DNA of 64,000 nt. Origin: Picochlorum sp. 'celeri' (taxonomy: Eukaryota > Chlorophyta > Trebouxiophyceae). The notes under the pieces were generated by a model. That model ran no database searches, was not told the DNA's origin, and saw nothing but the letters and a program-made list of their open reading frames with translations. Below are positions 49,024 through 60,024 of this stretch, in pieces (within the stretch, counting starts at the first letter, position 1; the number at the start of each line of letters is the position of its first letter). The translations under genes and the position numbers were made by a program. The stretch covers positions 248,001-312,000 of the forward strand of contig JAACMV010000008.1 in the NCBI GenBank assembly GCA_010909725.1, in the 5' to 3' direction.

Positions 49024-50228
49024 ATGCCGCAATCGATTTCATTGGGGTTTCAAATTGTATGTGCGTCGGGGAAGAATAGGTATCGTCGGTTGAGGCAGCA
49101 GGGTAGAATGAACCAGAAATCTCCTCAGGATTTGAAACTTGAGCATACTCGACGGCATGTGCGTTTGTATTGTTTACTAGTCAATTGTAATCTTCATATT
49201 AAAAACTGAATATTCTTGTATCTGTGAGCAGAGAGAATATCTAGACAAGGTGCAATACGAACAAGAGGAGGAAGAAGAAGAGGAAGAGGAAGAAGAGGAT
49301 GCTGCACATAACCATCGATTGCGAGAGGTTGTGAATGATCTCAAAGAGCACTCTGCTGCTGCTTCTGCAACTATAGATGTAGCAGAACAACAAGAGCCCG
49401 AGATCATGGGCACTCCGTATGATACTACTGGAAGTGCTGTTCCTTTACCTGGATCAGATGAAGAAACAATGCGGTAAGTGACTGTGCATGATATTGATCA
49501 TGCAGACATGTATGCATTACATGTTGATATATGAATGATGGTACCATGTATGGTGCAGCAAGTCTAAAATCTTGATGGAAATTATGAATGCTGGGGCTGC
49601 TGTGGAAGAGGTTGTTGAAACATTCCGAGATGAGATTGACCATGTCATGTTGGAGCTTTTAGAGGCTAGAATTAAGACTGCACGGCAGTTGGAGCAGGAT
49701 GAGGAGACCGTGCAGGGCATGATTGTATTGTATAGATACCTAAAGTCAGAGTATGACAGAAATGCAGCATCTCCAGCGCTCCGTTTACTTGACACCCTTT
49801 TGCAACTCATGAACGATAGTGTTGACAATGAACAGTCCTTTGATGGAACATCAATGGCGTACGATAGACGTGAAGAAATGAAACAAAAGGTGATGGCACG
49901 CATGCAAATGGCATTTGATGCCTCACTTCCATTGCAGAATGATGTTGTATCCGTGGCACAGCAGCTCGCGAGTGGTAAGCAGAGATTCATCGATGAGATT
50001 GTGAATGAGAGTGTCAAACCTCTGGAGTTTATATACGAAGTCGAGGCGCTGTTAGAGAAGGCAGTGGATCAGCAGAGAGTGTTGGAGGAGCACATTTCAA
50101 AAGAAGACCAGGGGGATGTGAAGCATCAGCTGCAAAAAGCGTTTGACGCCCGGTCTGAGACAATTGATAATGTTCAAGAACTAGTATCCATGGCTAGAAT
50201 GGTATCGAATCGATCCAGAATCGAATAA
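49024..50228 (+). CDS. Unrecognised helical protein with poly-Glu tract
   Basis: Exons 49024-49158, 49232-49473 and 49559-50228; GT-AG, phases consistent, 348 aa. The start ATG has an AGCACCATG context. Not recognised. Residues ~1-45 are basic; ~55-67 is a run of Glu (GAG/GAA repeats at about 49262-49300); ~75-125 is polar linker; the C-terminal ~220 residues are predicted almost entirely helical. Hydrophobic spacing there suits a coiled-coil or a VHS/GAT-like bundle (VVETFRDEIDHVMLELLEARIKTARQL, then ASPALRLLDTLLQLMND). No signal peptide, membrane segment or catalytic motif. The next gene starts 56 nt downstream on the same strand. Confidence 0.62.
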
Positions 50229-50284
50229 CCTTGACGGTCAGAAAGTTTGTGCTTGTTCTCGTCGCGTCGCACAAGGTTCTTCAT

Positions 50285-50638
50285 ATGCCGAAAAAGGGAA
50301 CAAAAAGTGACACACATATAGCCCCATCAAAAAAACGTAGAGGAGGAAAGAAGGCGAAAGAGGCGACATCGTCAGTTTTTGGGGGGCAGTTGTCAGAGGA
50401 GGAGGTTCAAGGGATATTTGACCTGTTAGATACCTCTCAGTCGGGTAGTATAGGAGTCGAAGATTTGTCTGAGGCGTCCATCAAGGTTGGGGTGTCGATT
50501 GATGTAGACTTGGCCGAATGTATGATGGAGTTTTTCAACGAACATGGCAGTGGAGGAGAGAAGACTGAGCAGAGGAGGAGGATTACATTGGAAGAATTCA
50601 CAAAATTCATTCGCATGTTCCAACACGATAATAAATAA
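50285..50638 (+). CDS. Small EF-hand-like protein
   Basis: 117 aa. Lys/Arg-rich start (MPKKGTKSD ... KKRRGGKKAKE), then a calmodulin-like pair of helices. EF-hand 1 is GIFDLLDTSQSGSIGVEDL, where D-T-S-Q-S-G-S-I-G-V-E-D supplies Asp, Ser, Ser and a final Asp where Glu is usual, so Ca2+ binding may be weak. The second hand (RRRITLEEFTKFI) has lost the loop acids. The frame is open 18 codons upstream of the ATG used; the ATG at 50285 follows a CATATG context. Resembles centrin/calmodulin-like proteins but too short for a full four-hand protein. Convergent with the next gene, 11 nt between stops. Confidence 0.65.
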   Translation: MPKKGTKSDTHIAPSKKRRGGKKAKEATSSVFGGQLSEEEVQGIFDLLDTSQSGSIGVEDLSEASIKVGVSIDVDLAECMMEFFNEHGSGGEKTEQRRRITLEEFTKFIRMFQHDNK

Positions 50639-50649
50639 ATAAACGGTAT

Positions 50650-51519
50650 TTAAGCACCATACTTTAGGCTGTGGCCAACCTTGTACGCCACTTCATAGAG
50701 TATTCTCTCAATCTGTATACATTTTCCTCCGCCTTGAGAATAAACTCCATCAATGTCAGCCAGCGACTCAACATCATCTATTCGAGTCGATCCAGGACGT
50801 CGATATACAAATACACCTACTTTTGAGCTATCGATGGGCACTTTTGATGCCCCACGAAACATAAAGCTCTGTGGTGGCCGGATGAGGGACAGGCCGGATG
50901 TCCCATCCAAGAGCTCTTTCTCCTTCCTAAGGATATCAAATCCTCTACATTCAGTTATGAGACACAGAAATACATTGCTAGAAAATCCTTCAATAGCATC
51001 GAGCCGTCGAATCAAATCATTTGTCCATCCTAGATGACTGACTTCCATGTGTTTGGGACTGACAAGCAGGCATACAATGTCACTTGCATCACCACCAGTC
51101 GTGTTGCAAAATGCATCCATTATATTGTCTGCCACAGAGTCAACTGAATCAACTGAGATGTGTTTATTGTTATTCTCTTGTATGTCAGGATGAAAAATCC
51201 TCTGGATTTTTCCAACTCTACTCTTTTCTAGAATGGGTACCTGATCCTCGTGGGTCACAAAACCAGTCATCACAACATTGTCCTTGTAAATACGCAATGT
51301 ATCCTCTCCTCCTTGTTGAACATACAAAGATCGCATAACCTGCTCCTCTCCACTCGTTGAATCGTCGCAATACACCCCGATTCCCGTGCATCCCCGAGCA
51401 ACAACATGCTCATCAAGGTACTGCACTGAGCAAGCAGCAGGGTCCTGCTGCTGTGAGAAATGAATCCCTTCTGATACGTAGACAATCAATGCCTTCGATG
51501 GAGAATCACTCTGTTCCAT
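50650..51519 (-). CDS. Unrecognised protein, 289 aa
   Basis: Single exon, 289 aa, no signal peptide or membrane segment. Opens with KALIVYVSEGIHF and alternates hydrophobic strands with helices (VVMTGFVTHEDQVPIL, DIVCLLVSPKHME, NVFLCLITEC), which suggests an alpha/beta fold such as a phosphatase-like or Rossmann-like domain. The segment SLIRPPQSFMFRGASKVPI followed by VGVFVYRRPGSTRIDDV is the most distinctive. I do not recognise the family, although it has the look of a conserved eukaryotic protein. The stop is 11 nt from the stop of the EF-hand gene. Confidence 0.6.
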   Translation of the reverse strand: MEQSDSPSKALIVYVSEGIHFSQQQDPAACSVQYLDEHVVARGCTGIGVYCDDSTSGEEQVMRSLYVQQGGEDTLRIYKDNVVMTGFVTHEDQVPILEKSRVGKIQRIFHPDIQENNNKHISVDSVDSVADNIMDAFCNTTGGDASDIVCLLVSPKHMEVSHLGWTNDLIRRLDAIEGFSSNVFLCLITECRGFDILRKEKELLDGTSGLSLIRPPQSFMFRGASKVPIDSSKVGVFVYRRPGSTRIDDVESLADIDGVYSQGGGKCIQIERILYEVAYKVGHSLKYGA

Positions 51520-52082
51520 ACGTATTACTTCCTTTGCTGCGCATCCAACAATCTATGCGTCAAACCAGGGACAGCCTCTCGCTGTGTTTGTTTTGCATCC
51601 AAAGCAAAGGTGATTGGACATGCACTCAACAGCAGCAGTTTGCTGGATTGATCCAAACACACACGGGTTCGTTGGCCAACTTTCTAAACAGATCCAAAGA
51701 TATTCGATACTTTGAGTCAGAAAAGAGAAGAGTATCTAAATGCATCAGCGAGTTTGTGGCAAGAGTCGTTTGTTCTGTCTCGTCGTGCGGCATTTTTTAT
51801 GGGGCGATTTTCGAAGTGATCGGTCAAACTTTCCTGCTGATGGGAGGCTGTCGTTGACAGCGGTGAGTTGTAAAATGTAGTCCCATGACAAGGGCAGATG
51901 TCGACGTGTGAGCCATGAAGTCAAAGTGAAATTCAAATATTTGGATAGTCCAGTACCGTGGAAGGACAAGTCGCTGTGATTCGTGCTATTGAACACGGAG
52001 GAGAACAAATCAACTCAGCAACTGGACACAACTTCAGTAGTCCAACGTTTCTAGGTCATTATATGCAACACATACGTAAATC
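51520..52082. other. Divergent region, possible small unrecognised gene
   Basis: 563 nt between the starts of the 289-aa gene (minus) and the E2 gene (plus). An ORF from the ATG at 51555 to 51857 (about 100 aa, GSLANFLNRSKDIRYFESEKRR in the middle, helical, amphipathic) has better composition than usual noise, but no family match and no clear exon partner, so it is only mentioned. Confidence 0.3.
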
Positions 52083-52845
52083 ATGGATCAAGCGTCTCTG
52101 CTGTTAAGAAAACAGCTGAAAGGTGTGTATGTGCTCGTTTGTGAATTTGACTGACTCCATGGTTGTGGATGTTCGAAAAACAACTCTGTGGGTTGATAGC
52201 CTCTGTTCGGAATATGCTCCTCGTGTCTTATCTTTTCGTACTACCGGCAATGGTATGCGCTGGATCTTCTGACAACGTTTGCGTCTCTCTTGTGGTGTGC
52301 AGAACTGACAAAAAATCCTGTGGATGGATTTTCCGCCGGCTTAGTAGATGATTCGTACGTTTTTTTTCTTTTCCACTCGATATCTAATCTGCTAGTATAC
52401 ATACATGCTTCTGATGAGTCATGATGTTTGCCGCAGAAACTTGTTTGAATGGGCTGTGACCATTCTTGGACCACCTGACACACTGTATGAAGGTGGCTTC
52501 TTCAATGCTGTACTGAAATTCCCCAAGGACTACCCACAGTCTCCGCCAGAATGCCGTTTTACATCAGATATGTGGCATCCTAATGTATTTCCAGACGGCA
52601 GAGTGTGCATCTCGATTCTTCACCCACCAGGTTTTGACCCAATGAACCCACAAGAGGATGCTGCCGAAAAGTGGAGTCCAGTGCACACCGTAGAGAGTAT
52701 TGTCTTATCCATAATCAGCATGCTCTCATCTCCAAACGATGAATCTCCTGCGAACATAGATGCGGCAAAAGATTGGCGTGAGAATAGAGCAGAGTTTAAG
52801 AAGAAGGTAGCCAAGGTAGTGCGCAAGTCACAGGAAATGCTGTGA
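52083..52845 (+). CDS. UBC7: Ubiquitin-conjugating enzyme E2 (UBC7/UBE2G type)
   Basis: Exons 52083-52122, 52303-52354 and 52437-52845; both joins in phase, 166 aa. E2 that works with ER-associated-degradation ligases. The first two exons (40 and 52 nt) rebuild MDQASLLLRKQLKELTKNPV and DGFSAGLVDDS, the usual E2G start. HPN motif at 78-80, catalytic Cys88 in GRVCISILHPPG, and the extended acidic loop after the active site (GFDPMNPQEDAAEKW), which defines the UBC7/UBE2G group. The C-terminus ESPANIDAAKDWRENRAEFKKKV matches plant UBC7/13/14. Convergent with TOM40 (63 nt between stops). Confidence 0.95.
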
Positions 52846-52908
52846 TCATTCTACATGTTACATACGTAATTTATATACCTATGCATATAAATATGATATG
52901 CGTAATTA

Positions 52909-54035
52909 TTATTCCCCAACGGTCATACCAAAACCAAACTTGTAATCCTTCTTTGGGTAGTCCACTTCAGCTGACAGAAGGAATGTCACACCCACATTCA
53001 CTCGCTCCTCCAGGAATGCTGCGATTTTCCCATCCGTGTCAATGCGACCACGGAGCCTGCATTGTCTCAACATGTAATCGTATCCGAATGATGCGTTCGC
53101 CTCGCGAGCATTCAGGTTGTACATGAATTCTGATGCAAGAGAAACTTTTTCATTCACCCTTTGCAGGTAGGACAAGGATACAAGACCGGTGTTGGCAATC
53201 TGCGCCGTCGAAACAGACTTGTCTGTCGCATAACGACCAGCAAGACCGATTCCAGATCTGCCCTGCTCTGCCAAGTAAAATATCTCCCCACCCATGGACA
53301 ACTTTGGAGTGATGCTCTGGAAATAATTGGCTCCATAAAACTGTGAAGTTCCCACCTTGACCTGTCCATTCCAATCCGCACCCTTGAGGTCCACGTCAAA
53401 CATTCCCTGAGACATACCCTCCTCGTTCGCCATTTGGAACTGGGTCTTCAAAGACGCCATCTCAGAAATATCGTATTTCACCCGACCAGTCAGGCGGCCA
53501 TCTGTTGTGATCCTTCCTAGCATCAGATTACCTTGATTGGTCACCAAATTTGCCCCAAACTCGTATGTTCCAACTGGTACTTTGACTATTTGGCCATTTG
53601 CTGTCGGAACTTCCGTGTTGCCCATGAAAATGCTATGGCTCAAAGCAAAGTTGTTGTTCAAAGGTTTGGTAAGGTCAAAACGCAGCCCTTCAAACAGATC
53701 GGGCTTTAACGACACTGCATAATAATCACAAGTATCATGGAAACGCTATTCATCACGCGTATCAGCCAATGCAGAGGTAGTATCAAACAAACGTACTCAT
53801 CACTTCCCGATGCAATTCCTCATATTTCACAGGTTGGGGCAGATTTTTGTAATCAATTGAATCCTGCACACATATTTCGTAACAAAAAGTGAATACATGG
53901 CCCATCAGATGCCTGATCTATCGATACCGAGAATTCTCGGCGAGATAATGGACAGTCGGACAAAGGTTTACGCACCAGTCCATCAGAAGCAGCTGCTGCT
54001 GCGGATGCAGGCATAAATGGATTTGATGTAGCCAT
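52909..54035 (-). CDS. TOM40: Mitochondrial import channel TOM40
   Basis: Exons 54035-53976, 53863-53797 and 53714-52909; phases consistent, 310 aa. Beta-barrel pore of the outer-membrane TOM complex. Exon 2 encodes the conserved N-terminal helix DYKNLPQPVKYEELHREVM, joining to SLKPDLFEGLRFDLTKPL in exon 3. Barrel hallmarks follow: SHSIFMGNTEVP, YEFGANLV, DGRLTGRVKYD, GGEIFYLAEQGRSGIG and SFGYDYMLRQCRLRGRIDTDG. It closes with the beta-signal-containing strand YKFGFGMTVGE. Alanine-rich first exon (20 codons) is cytosolic, as in plants. Confidence 0.95.
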
Positions 54036-54334
54036 ATGTGTGTATAATAACGGTCGAATTAGACACAGCAACGATGTCTATCTATATCAGGGATTCCAGC
54101 CAAGGTAGTCTTTGCAGGACTAATCTGATCCCTATTCTCACTATCGGTCGTATATATTAATTAATACTATTACAATTTCAGGAATGGACTGTATTCGGTA
54201 CGCTTGGGATCTGCGGTTATGGCTGCTGCGGCCCCAAAGTACTTCCTCTCTCTAATTTGGGATTGATGAGTTGAAGCCATATATATGGCCATCTACAGTG
54301 AAGCAGGCCACCTGTTTATAAACATGTACGTTCA

Positions 54335-56466
54335 TTATTCTGCAGACTGGAGTACTTCTTCCATGATGGCTCTCGTTCTCGAGTTGTCAATGGTCTGGTA
54401 GGCTTGTGTCAAGCAATGAAGCAACTTGTGCATGTTTGTGCTTGTGCGTGTCTGGGTCACACTGGATGTCAGGAATATCACCTTGCAGGCATCACAAACA
54501 GCCCATTGAATCGATAGAGATTTGGCTTCAATGCCATTTTCGAGTGTGGATTCGAACGATGTATGTAGCGGATCCACATCACTCGCCGTATGAGGAGTGA
54601 TTCTAATTCGTGTTCCTGTGAGGTACCCAAGGGCATGTATCCCCTGTGCTTTGACCTTTTCATGATCTTTGCACGCTTTCAACACCAGCTCATGCAGTGT
54701 ATCGCACATGTCTAATACTTCAGATACATGGTTCTTCCATAGTGAGAGGTTTTCCATCGTAGATTGCCATAGGTTTTTGGTCACGGTTTCTAAAACTGCA
54801 GCAGATGGAATTCTCACTGCCAAGATGGCATCATCGAGTCCAGTATGGAGGTTGGTCGATACGCCCAACCATACATCTCTATCTGGAATTGAAGTGTATG
54901 GAGGCGTGAGGAACGTTGACCTGATCATGGAAGAATACGCCTTCATAGCACTTGACCGCACTATTGATTCTGTATCTGTCGTCAATGCTAGAATAATGCA
55001 CTCCTTGGCATGAGCCGCGTCCTGCTGCCAATATGAATCTGGAAGTTGAATCATCGCTGTAAATCCCGATGCTCGTATTTTGGGGGCTGCGTGGGATGCA
55101 GCTGGGACTAGAATATCATGGCAAATGCTGTGGATGGCTGCATCAGTGTCCAGTTGATGCGTCACATCCCCCAAGAGTAATATCATTTGCTGCGTGCTTC
55201 TCTCTACAATGCCCTTTCTGTCAAAGATATTTCCCGTACTCTGTATTTTTGGTTTCACATGGTATAACAATTCGCTGACCAGAGTATCAATGTCCCCTTG
55301 TTTCAGTAAATTCAAATGCACCATCCCTCTCAATGCAGTTGTGGCCTCAAGCTGCGCTGGTGCTCTTCCATGATGGATGCAATATATTAGTGTATCACAT
55401 ACGTGGTAGTTGGTGGAAGAGTCGTGCAAAAAGTCCCCAGTCTGCTCTTTTGATAGGTCAATTCTGAGGCCAAATAAAGCTGCTAGAGATGCAAGGCACG
55501 CCTGCCGCACCTCATTTGTCGACGATGCAATGTTCTTTGACTCAATCAGACGTCTATGTACTGTCTCGATTGATCTCCAGAAATACCCATGAGGCATTTT
55601 ATTCCAAGAGCACCCAACAAGGAATGTTGTCAGTGCCCGTATGGTGGAGCAACAGGTGAGGTCATCCGTTTCCAAACGAATGCATCTGTTCAAAGCGTCA
55701 ATATTCGAAAGTATCATCCTTCCTAGGGATTCAGATAGACTGACAAAGCTTGTAATGCTGTCCCTAACTTCTCCAATGCCAAGGTATGCACGCTGACCAG
55801 GCCCCTCTATCAATGTCGATATTGCTGCTGCCGCTCCATGCCGCACACGAGGAGATGGATCGCGTGCTACTGCATCTGTCAACGTATACGTTTCTATACG
55901 ACTGCGGGAGGTTGGCAGATCTTGCAATAGCATATCTTTCCAATCACCATGGAAAGCCTTGGGCTGTAGTTTGACCAAGGTCTGCAGGCAGGCCAGATAT
56001 AATACCCGGATTTTCTCCTCAATGTCTGCAGCATGAGATGCATTGCCATTATTTAGATGCCCATCATCCTCCAGAGATGGGATTTGGCCTCCATGATTGG
56101 CCTTGGTGCAGGCTTCAGTTGACAAGTCCATGTGTGCATCTCTTAGATTCAAAACAAGAGGACACAGGCGTACAAAAGGCCCTTTTATCTCCCGAATACT
56201 CTCTCTGATATCACTCTTCTGTAATCAAAAACCGAACTATCACTATGAGATGTGGTAATCAACCAATGGATATTCAAGGAAATAAAAGCACAACAACTCA
56301 CCTGTTCTACTTCCAAAAGCAATGCTTGAACTCGTTTCATGTCGGTATATACCATCTTTATATCCTCTTTACGATCTTCAGTGTGTCGTATCTCAGAGAG
56401 ATTGCGCTCAAGGCACTCAACAAGACCACATAGAGCACCTAGAAGGTGCCTCTCTGTCTCACCCAT
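54335..56466 (-). CDS. HEATR6-like armadillo/HEAT repeat protein
   Basis: Exons 56466-56302 and 56218-54335; phase-0 join (EVEQ-KSDIRES), 682 aa. Alpha-solenoid built of HEAT repeats throughout. The segment VLYLACLQTLVKLQPKAFHGDWKDML followed by DAVARDPSPRVRHGAAAAISTLIEGPGQ matches the DUF4042 region of animal HEATR6, whose function is poorly known. Other repeats: EVRQACLASLAALFG and APKIRASGFTAMIQL. No catalytic motif, signal or membrane segment. The first exon (MGETERHLLGALCGLVECLERN) is helical and fits the solenoid. HEATR6 identity rests mainly on that one block, so a more general HEAT-repeat label is the safe fallback. Confidence 0.78.
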
Positions 56467-56730
56467 AGACCCACAAGTCAAAATAGGTCACGCCTCCCCT
56501 GTCACTCGTTATATCTGTGATACATGGTATATTAATAACCTTTCTTCACGTCTCATTCACGTCGAAAGGCAGTATGGTCGACGTTCAAGAGGCCCGTGGA
56601 ACATTGACAAGAAGTATTTCCTTTCTTGTTCTTGTTCTAATGACGCTTCATGGGAATGCGAGCTAATAATGTTTTCAAAAGAATGATACAATGAATAATA
56701 TCAACGCAACGAGCATCAAATGATCTGTGA

Positions 56731-59700
56731 TTAAAACTTTTTCAAAAATTTGAGCCTGGCCTTCTCAGCCTTCTTCGCTGCCTTTTCAGCAGCCAGCCTT
56801 TCCTTTTTCAGTCTTCGCTCTTCTTTTGCCTTTAGTTTTTCCTCCAATGCAGCACCATCTAGATGTTCATCGTCTTCGACAGACTCACCGCCAAGGGTTG
56901 ATAGAGATGCCACAGAGGATGCTGTGGTCATGGATGCCAGTGACTGTACAGAAGGAACTTCTGAAATCTGCTGGCCTTTGACTGTCACTTTTCCGTCGGC
57001 AACAATCCATTCCTCGGAGCATAAGGCAGATGTGAACTCATTATTATGGGATATCATGAGAACTCCACCATTATATTCCTTGATGCCAGAGGCCAAGGCG
57101 CCAAGCGAGTCTCTGTCCAAGTAGTTGGTAGGCTCATCTAGAACTAACAGGTGTGGCTGACACCACATTGCTGCTGCCAGGACCAGTTTGACCTTTTGTC
57201 CTCCAGACAGACCACGTATCATATTGTGTGCTGCGATTTCTTCTTCCAGTCCAAAGTCCTTGAGATGCTGGATGACCATTGGGTTCGAGAGAGCGCGATA
57301 GTTTCTAAAGTTTGCAATCTTTGCATCCATCTCTTCCACAAGTTTTCCGAGCCCCATCTCCTCTACGAGCTTTGTTCTCGTGTACCAGACATTCTCTCGA
57401 GAGCTTTGCCCATACCATTGTACTTCGTACTCATATTCTTTGCTCTTGTTACCCATTCGCCTGGAATTCAGAAAGTCAACAACTCTTTTCCCAGCAGCAA
57501 TGGCATCTTCTCTGGCCTTGATTTCTTCATCAGTGAGCTTTCGCGTGGCCTTTTCTTTTGCTTCCCTATCCTCTCCATCGCCGAACCTCCACCAGATATA
57601 TTGCGCCGGTGTCTTTTCCAAATGATCTTCAATGTGATGGAATGCATGCTGTGCCACATAGGCAATCCTCAAGTTTGGATGCCTCCAGACAGTACCTTCA
57701 GTTGGGAGAGTTTCGCCAGTAATAACCTTGATTAAAGTAGACTTTCCAGCTCCATTTCTACCGATAACAGCGACTCTGGAACCGAGTGTACAGCGAACTG
57801 TGACATCAGAAATCTGGGGTTTTGGTGCACCAGGATAGGTGAAGGACATTTTCATCACACGGATGACTGGCTGCCTTTTTCCTTTGACTCCATCCAAGAA
57901 TCCTGGCTCAGGGAATGTAAATTTAAATGCAGCTGCAGAGAGCTCGTAGTATGCCTTTGCCTCTGGCTTGACCTTGACAAATTCACTGAGGTTGCCCACG
58001 TAATGGACAAGCTTTCTCTTCTCATAATGAATAATATCAGTGCAAACATCATCCAAGAATCCAGAATCGTGTGAAACAATCATTGATGAAATATCCGTCC
58101 TTTTGGTCAGGTAGTCAACTAACCAAGCCACGTTGGTTGTGTCCATGTGATTTGTGGGCTCATCCAGCAGAAGAATATCAGCACCAATCAACATGGCTCG
58201 GGCAAGGGCGAGCTTCATTCTCCATCCTCCAGACAATGAAGCAATTGGAGCTGCCTGCAACTGGTCAGAGAAACCAACTTCTGCCAAAACTTCAATAACC
58301 TTTTCTCGTGATGGAGACTGGGCCTCCTGAACCACCTCATCCTCAAAAATAAAGTCAACAACCGGAGTTTCGCTGACAGATGCGTCAATATCATGAGCTA
58401 CATACACTGTACGGAGTTCTTCTTTCGGTGGAAATCCGTCGAGTTGCCCATTCGCGATCGCCTTCATCAGGGTTGACTTCCCTGCACCATTGGCTCCACA
58501 GAGGCCATACCGTCTGCCTCGCCTCAATCTAAGCGTCGTATTGGTCAACAAAATACGCCCACCATACGCAAGACTAAATTCACAGTTGCATAGTTCGTCA
58601 TCAAACTCTTCCTCCTCCTGAACAACCTCACCCATATGTGTCAATGCCCACTTGCGCAGGCCAACAGTCAATTCCTTTGTCTTCTCCTCATCCCCAGAAG
58701 CAGGGTTCAGGTACTCAAAGCATGCAGAATCCCAAGAGCGTGGTCCATGAATATGAGATCGAATCAAAGAAGCGCAGACATTAGCCACATATGCAGCTGC
58801 AGAGTCAACAGCTGGAGCTGCATCAGCAGGGAAATCAGCCTTGTCAATCAGCACACTCAATTCCTTGAACACTTCTTCTTTCGAGGCAGCAATTCCTGCA
58901 ACCTTTGCAACAGCTTCATCCTCATCACGAATCTTCTTCAATGCACCGCTCGCTCGTGCGGCTACATCACGCAACTCTGGGTCCGCAGCCTGATCCGAAA
59001 CCTTGTCCAACGCAGGGATCAACACTGGCAAGAATGGCCTTGCATCAACCGGGTCAAGAACCAATTTGGACATGTTCTCGATAATAATACACGCTCTTCT
59101 CTGTGTTTTTGTCGAACGCTCCTTCAAAGCGCGATCCATGATTGGTACCAGGACTGCCATGCATGCATCCTCCATGGTCTGAACAAATGTTGTTGCAGAC
59201 AATTTTGCCACCAAATCAGTAACCTCAGTAGGATGAGCAATACAAGATACTACCGCTGGAACATTTGGATCCAAATCTCTATTCCCAGCAGCATAACAAC
59301 ACGCAAGCAGAGCGTTCTTGGCAGTCTCTGCGACTTCCATTCTGCTGTCCACAACTGCCTCTGACAAGCTTGGAATCAGTTTATGCATACTATGTCCCAT
59401 TTCTGCCGGAAATTCAGACGCCCTCGTATCTAAACATTTTAGAGCACCGACTCGAATCTGCCATTTATTTGTTTTTGTCATAAACTGCAACAATGTCTCA
59501 ATAATGCCTGTGGTTGCATGGGCATTCAATTTCTTCATCAGGGTTGACCCAGCCTTCTCAGCAGCCTCACGCACATCCGACTCCTTTGCATCAAAGCACC
59601 CCAACACATGAGGTAACAAGCTCATAAGAAAAGGCTCCACTGCCTTTCCATTCTCCAGAGCCATCCCAACAACAGCCTTCAATGAGACTCTCCTCGCGTC

Positions 59701-60024
59701 AACCCCATGCATCCCTTGCAGACTCTCTTGCACCACCGAGCTCAACCCACTTCTCATGAACAACCCCACACCAACATACTCCACCAAAGCAGACAAGCCA
59801 GTCCCTGCCTTGACCTCCCCTTCTTTCATCTTCTCCGCAACAATTTCTGCCGCCATCTCCACATCACCCTCTGCTTGAATCAAATAGTCATTAAAGCAAC
59901 TTTCAGCAGACGCTTCTTGCTTCACCTCCGCAGCCTTATTCACAGAACTGTCATCAGCTGCTACAGGCTTTGACGCCCGAACAATACGAATACCGCCAGG
60001 TTTGGCAGCCGCACTCGACGTCAT
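56731..60024 (-). CDS. EEF3: eEF3-type ABC ATPase translation factor
   Basis: 1097 aa, one exon. Domain order equals fungal eEF3: N-terminal HEAT repeats (~90-400), a linker, ABC1 with Walker A GANGAGKST (~507) and signature LSGGWRMKLALARAM with LLLDEPTNHMD (~594-615), ABC2 with Walker A GRNGAGKST (~754), a chromodomain-like insert (EYEVQWYGQSSRENVWYTRTKL, ~858-890) and signature LSGGQKVKLVLAAAM with LVLDEPTNYLD (~938-965), then a Lys-rich coiled tail. All ATP-site residues look intact. eEF3 evicts E-site tRNA; it is essential in yeast and has been noted in some algae and protists but is absent from land plants and animals as far as I know. ABCF proteins lack the HEAT and chromodomain parts, so this is not simply GCN20. 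Confidence 0.92.
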   Translation of the reverse strand: MTSSAAAKPGGIRIVRASKPVAADDSSVNKAAEVKQEASAESCFNDYLIQAEGDVEMAAEIVAEKMKEGEVKAGTGLSALVEYVGVGLFMRSGLSSVVQESLQGMHGVDARRVSLKAVVGMALENGKAVEPFLMSLLPHVLGCFDAKESDVREAAEKAGSTLMKKLNAHATTGIIETLLQFMTKTNKWQIRVGALKCLDTRASEFPAEMGHSMHKLIPSLSEAVVDSRMEVAETAKNALLACCYAAGNRDLDPNVPAVVSCIAHPTEVTDLVAKLSATTFVQTMEDACMAVLVPIMDRALKERSTKTQRRACIIIENMSKLVLDPVDARPFLPVLIPALDKVSDQAADPELRDVAARASGALKKIRDEDEAVAKVAGIAASKEEVFKELSVLIDKADFPADAAPAVDSAAAYVANVCASLIRSHIHGPRSWDSACFEYLNPASGDEEKTKELTVGLRKWALTHMGEVVQEEEEFDDELCNCEFSLAYGGRILLTNTTLRLRRGRRYGLCGANGAGKSTLMKAIANGQLDGFPPKEELRTVYVAHDIDASVSETPVVDFIFEDEVVQEAQSPSREKVIEVLAEVGFSDQLQAAPIASLSGGWRMKLALARAMLIGADILLLDEPTNHMDTTNVAWLVDYLTKRTDISSMIVSHDSGFLDDVCTDIIHYEKRKLVHYVGNLSEFVKVKPEAKAYYELSAAAFKFTFPEPGFLDGVKGKRQPVIRVMKMSFTYPGAPKPQISDVTVRCTLGSRVAVIGRNGAGKSTLIKVITGETLPTEGTVWRHPNLRIAYVAQHAFHHIEDHLEKTPAQYIWWRFGDGEDREAKEKATRKLTDEEIKAREDAIAAGKRVVDFLNSRRMGNKSKEYEYEVQWYGQSSRENVWYTRTKLVEEMGLGKLVEEMDAKIANFRNYRALSNPMVIQHLKDFGLEEEIAAHNMIRGLSGGQKVKLVLAAAMWCQPHLLVLDEPTNYLDRDSLGALASGIKEYNGGVLMISHNNEFTSALCSEEWIVADGKVTVKGQQISEVPSVQSLASMTTASSVASLSTLGGESVEDDEHLDGAALEEKLKAKEERRLKKERLAAEKAAKKAEKARLKFLKKF

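Noticed and set aside
51555..51857. About 100-codon ORF with a helical middle
   Set aside because: Better than noise but no recognisable family, start context weak and no supporting splice structure; kept only as a note.
56731..60024. Reading the ABC protein as ABCF/GCN20
   Set aside because: HEAT repeats, total length (1097 aa) and the chromodomain-like insert in the second ABC module fit eEF3, not ABCF.
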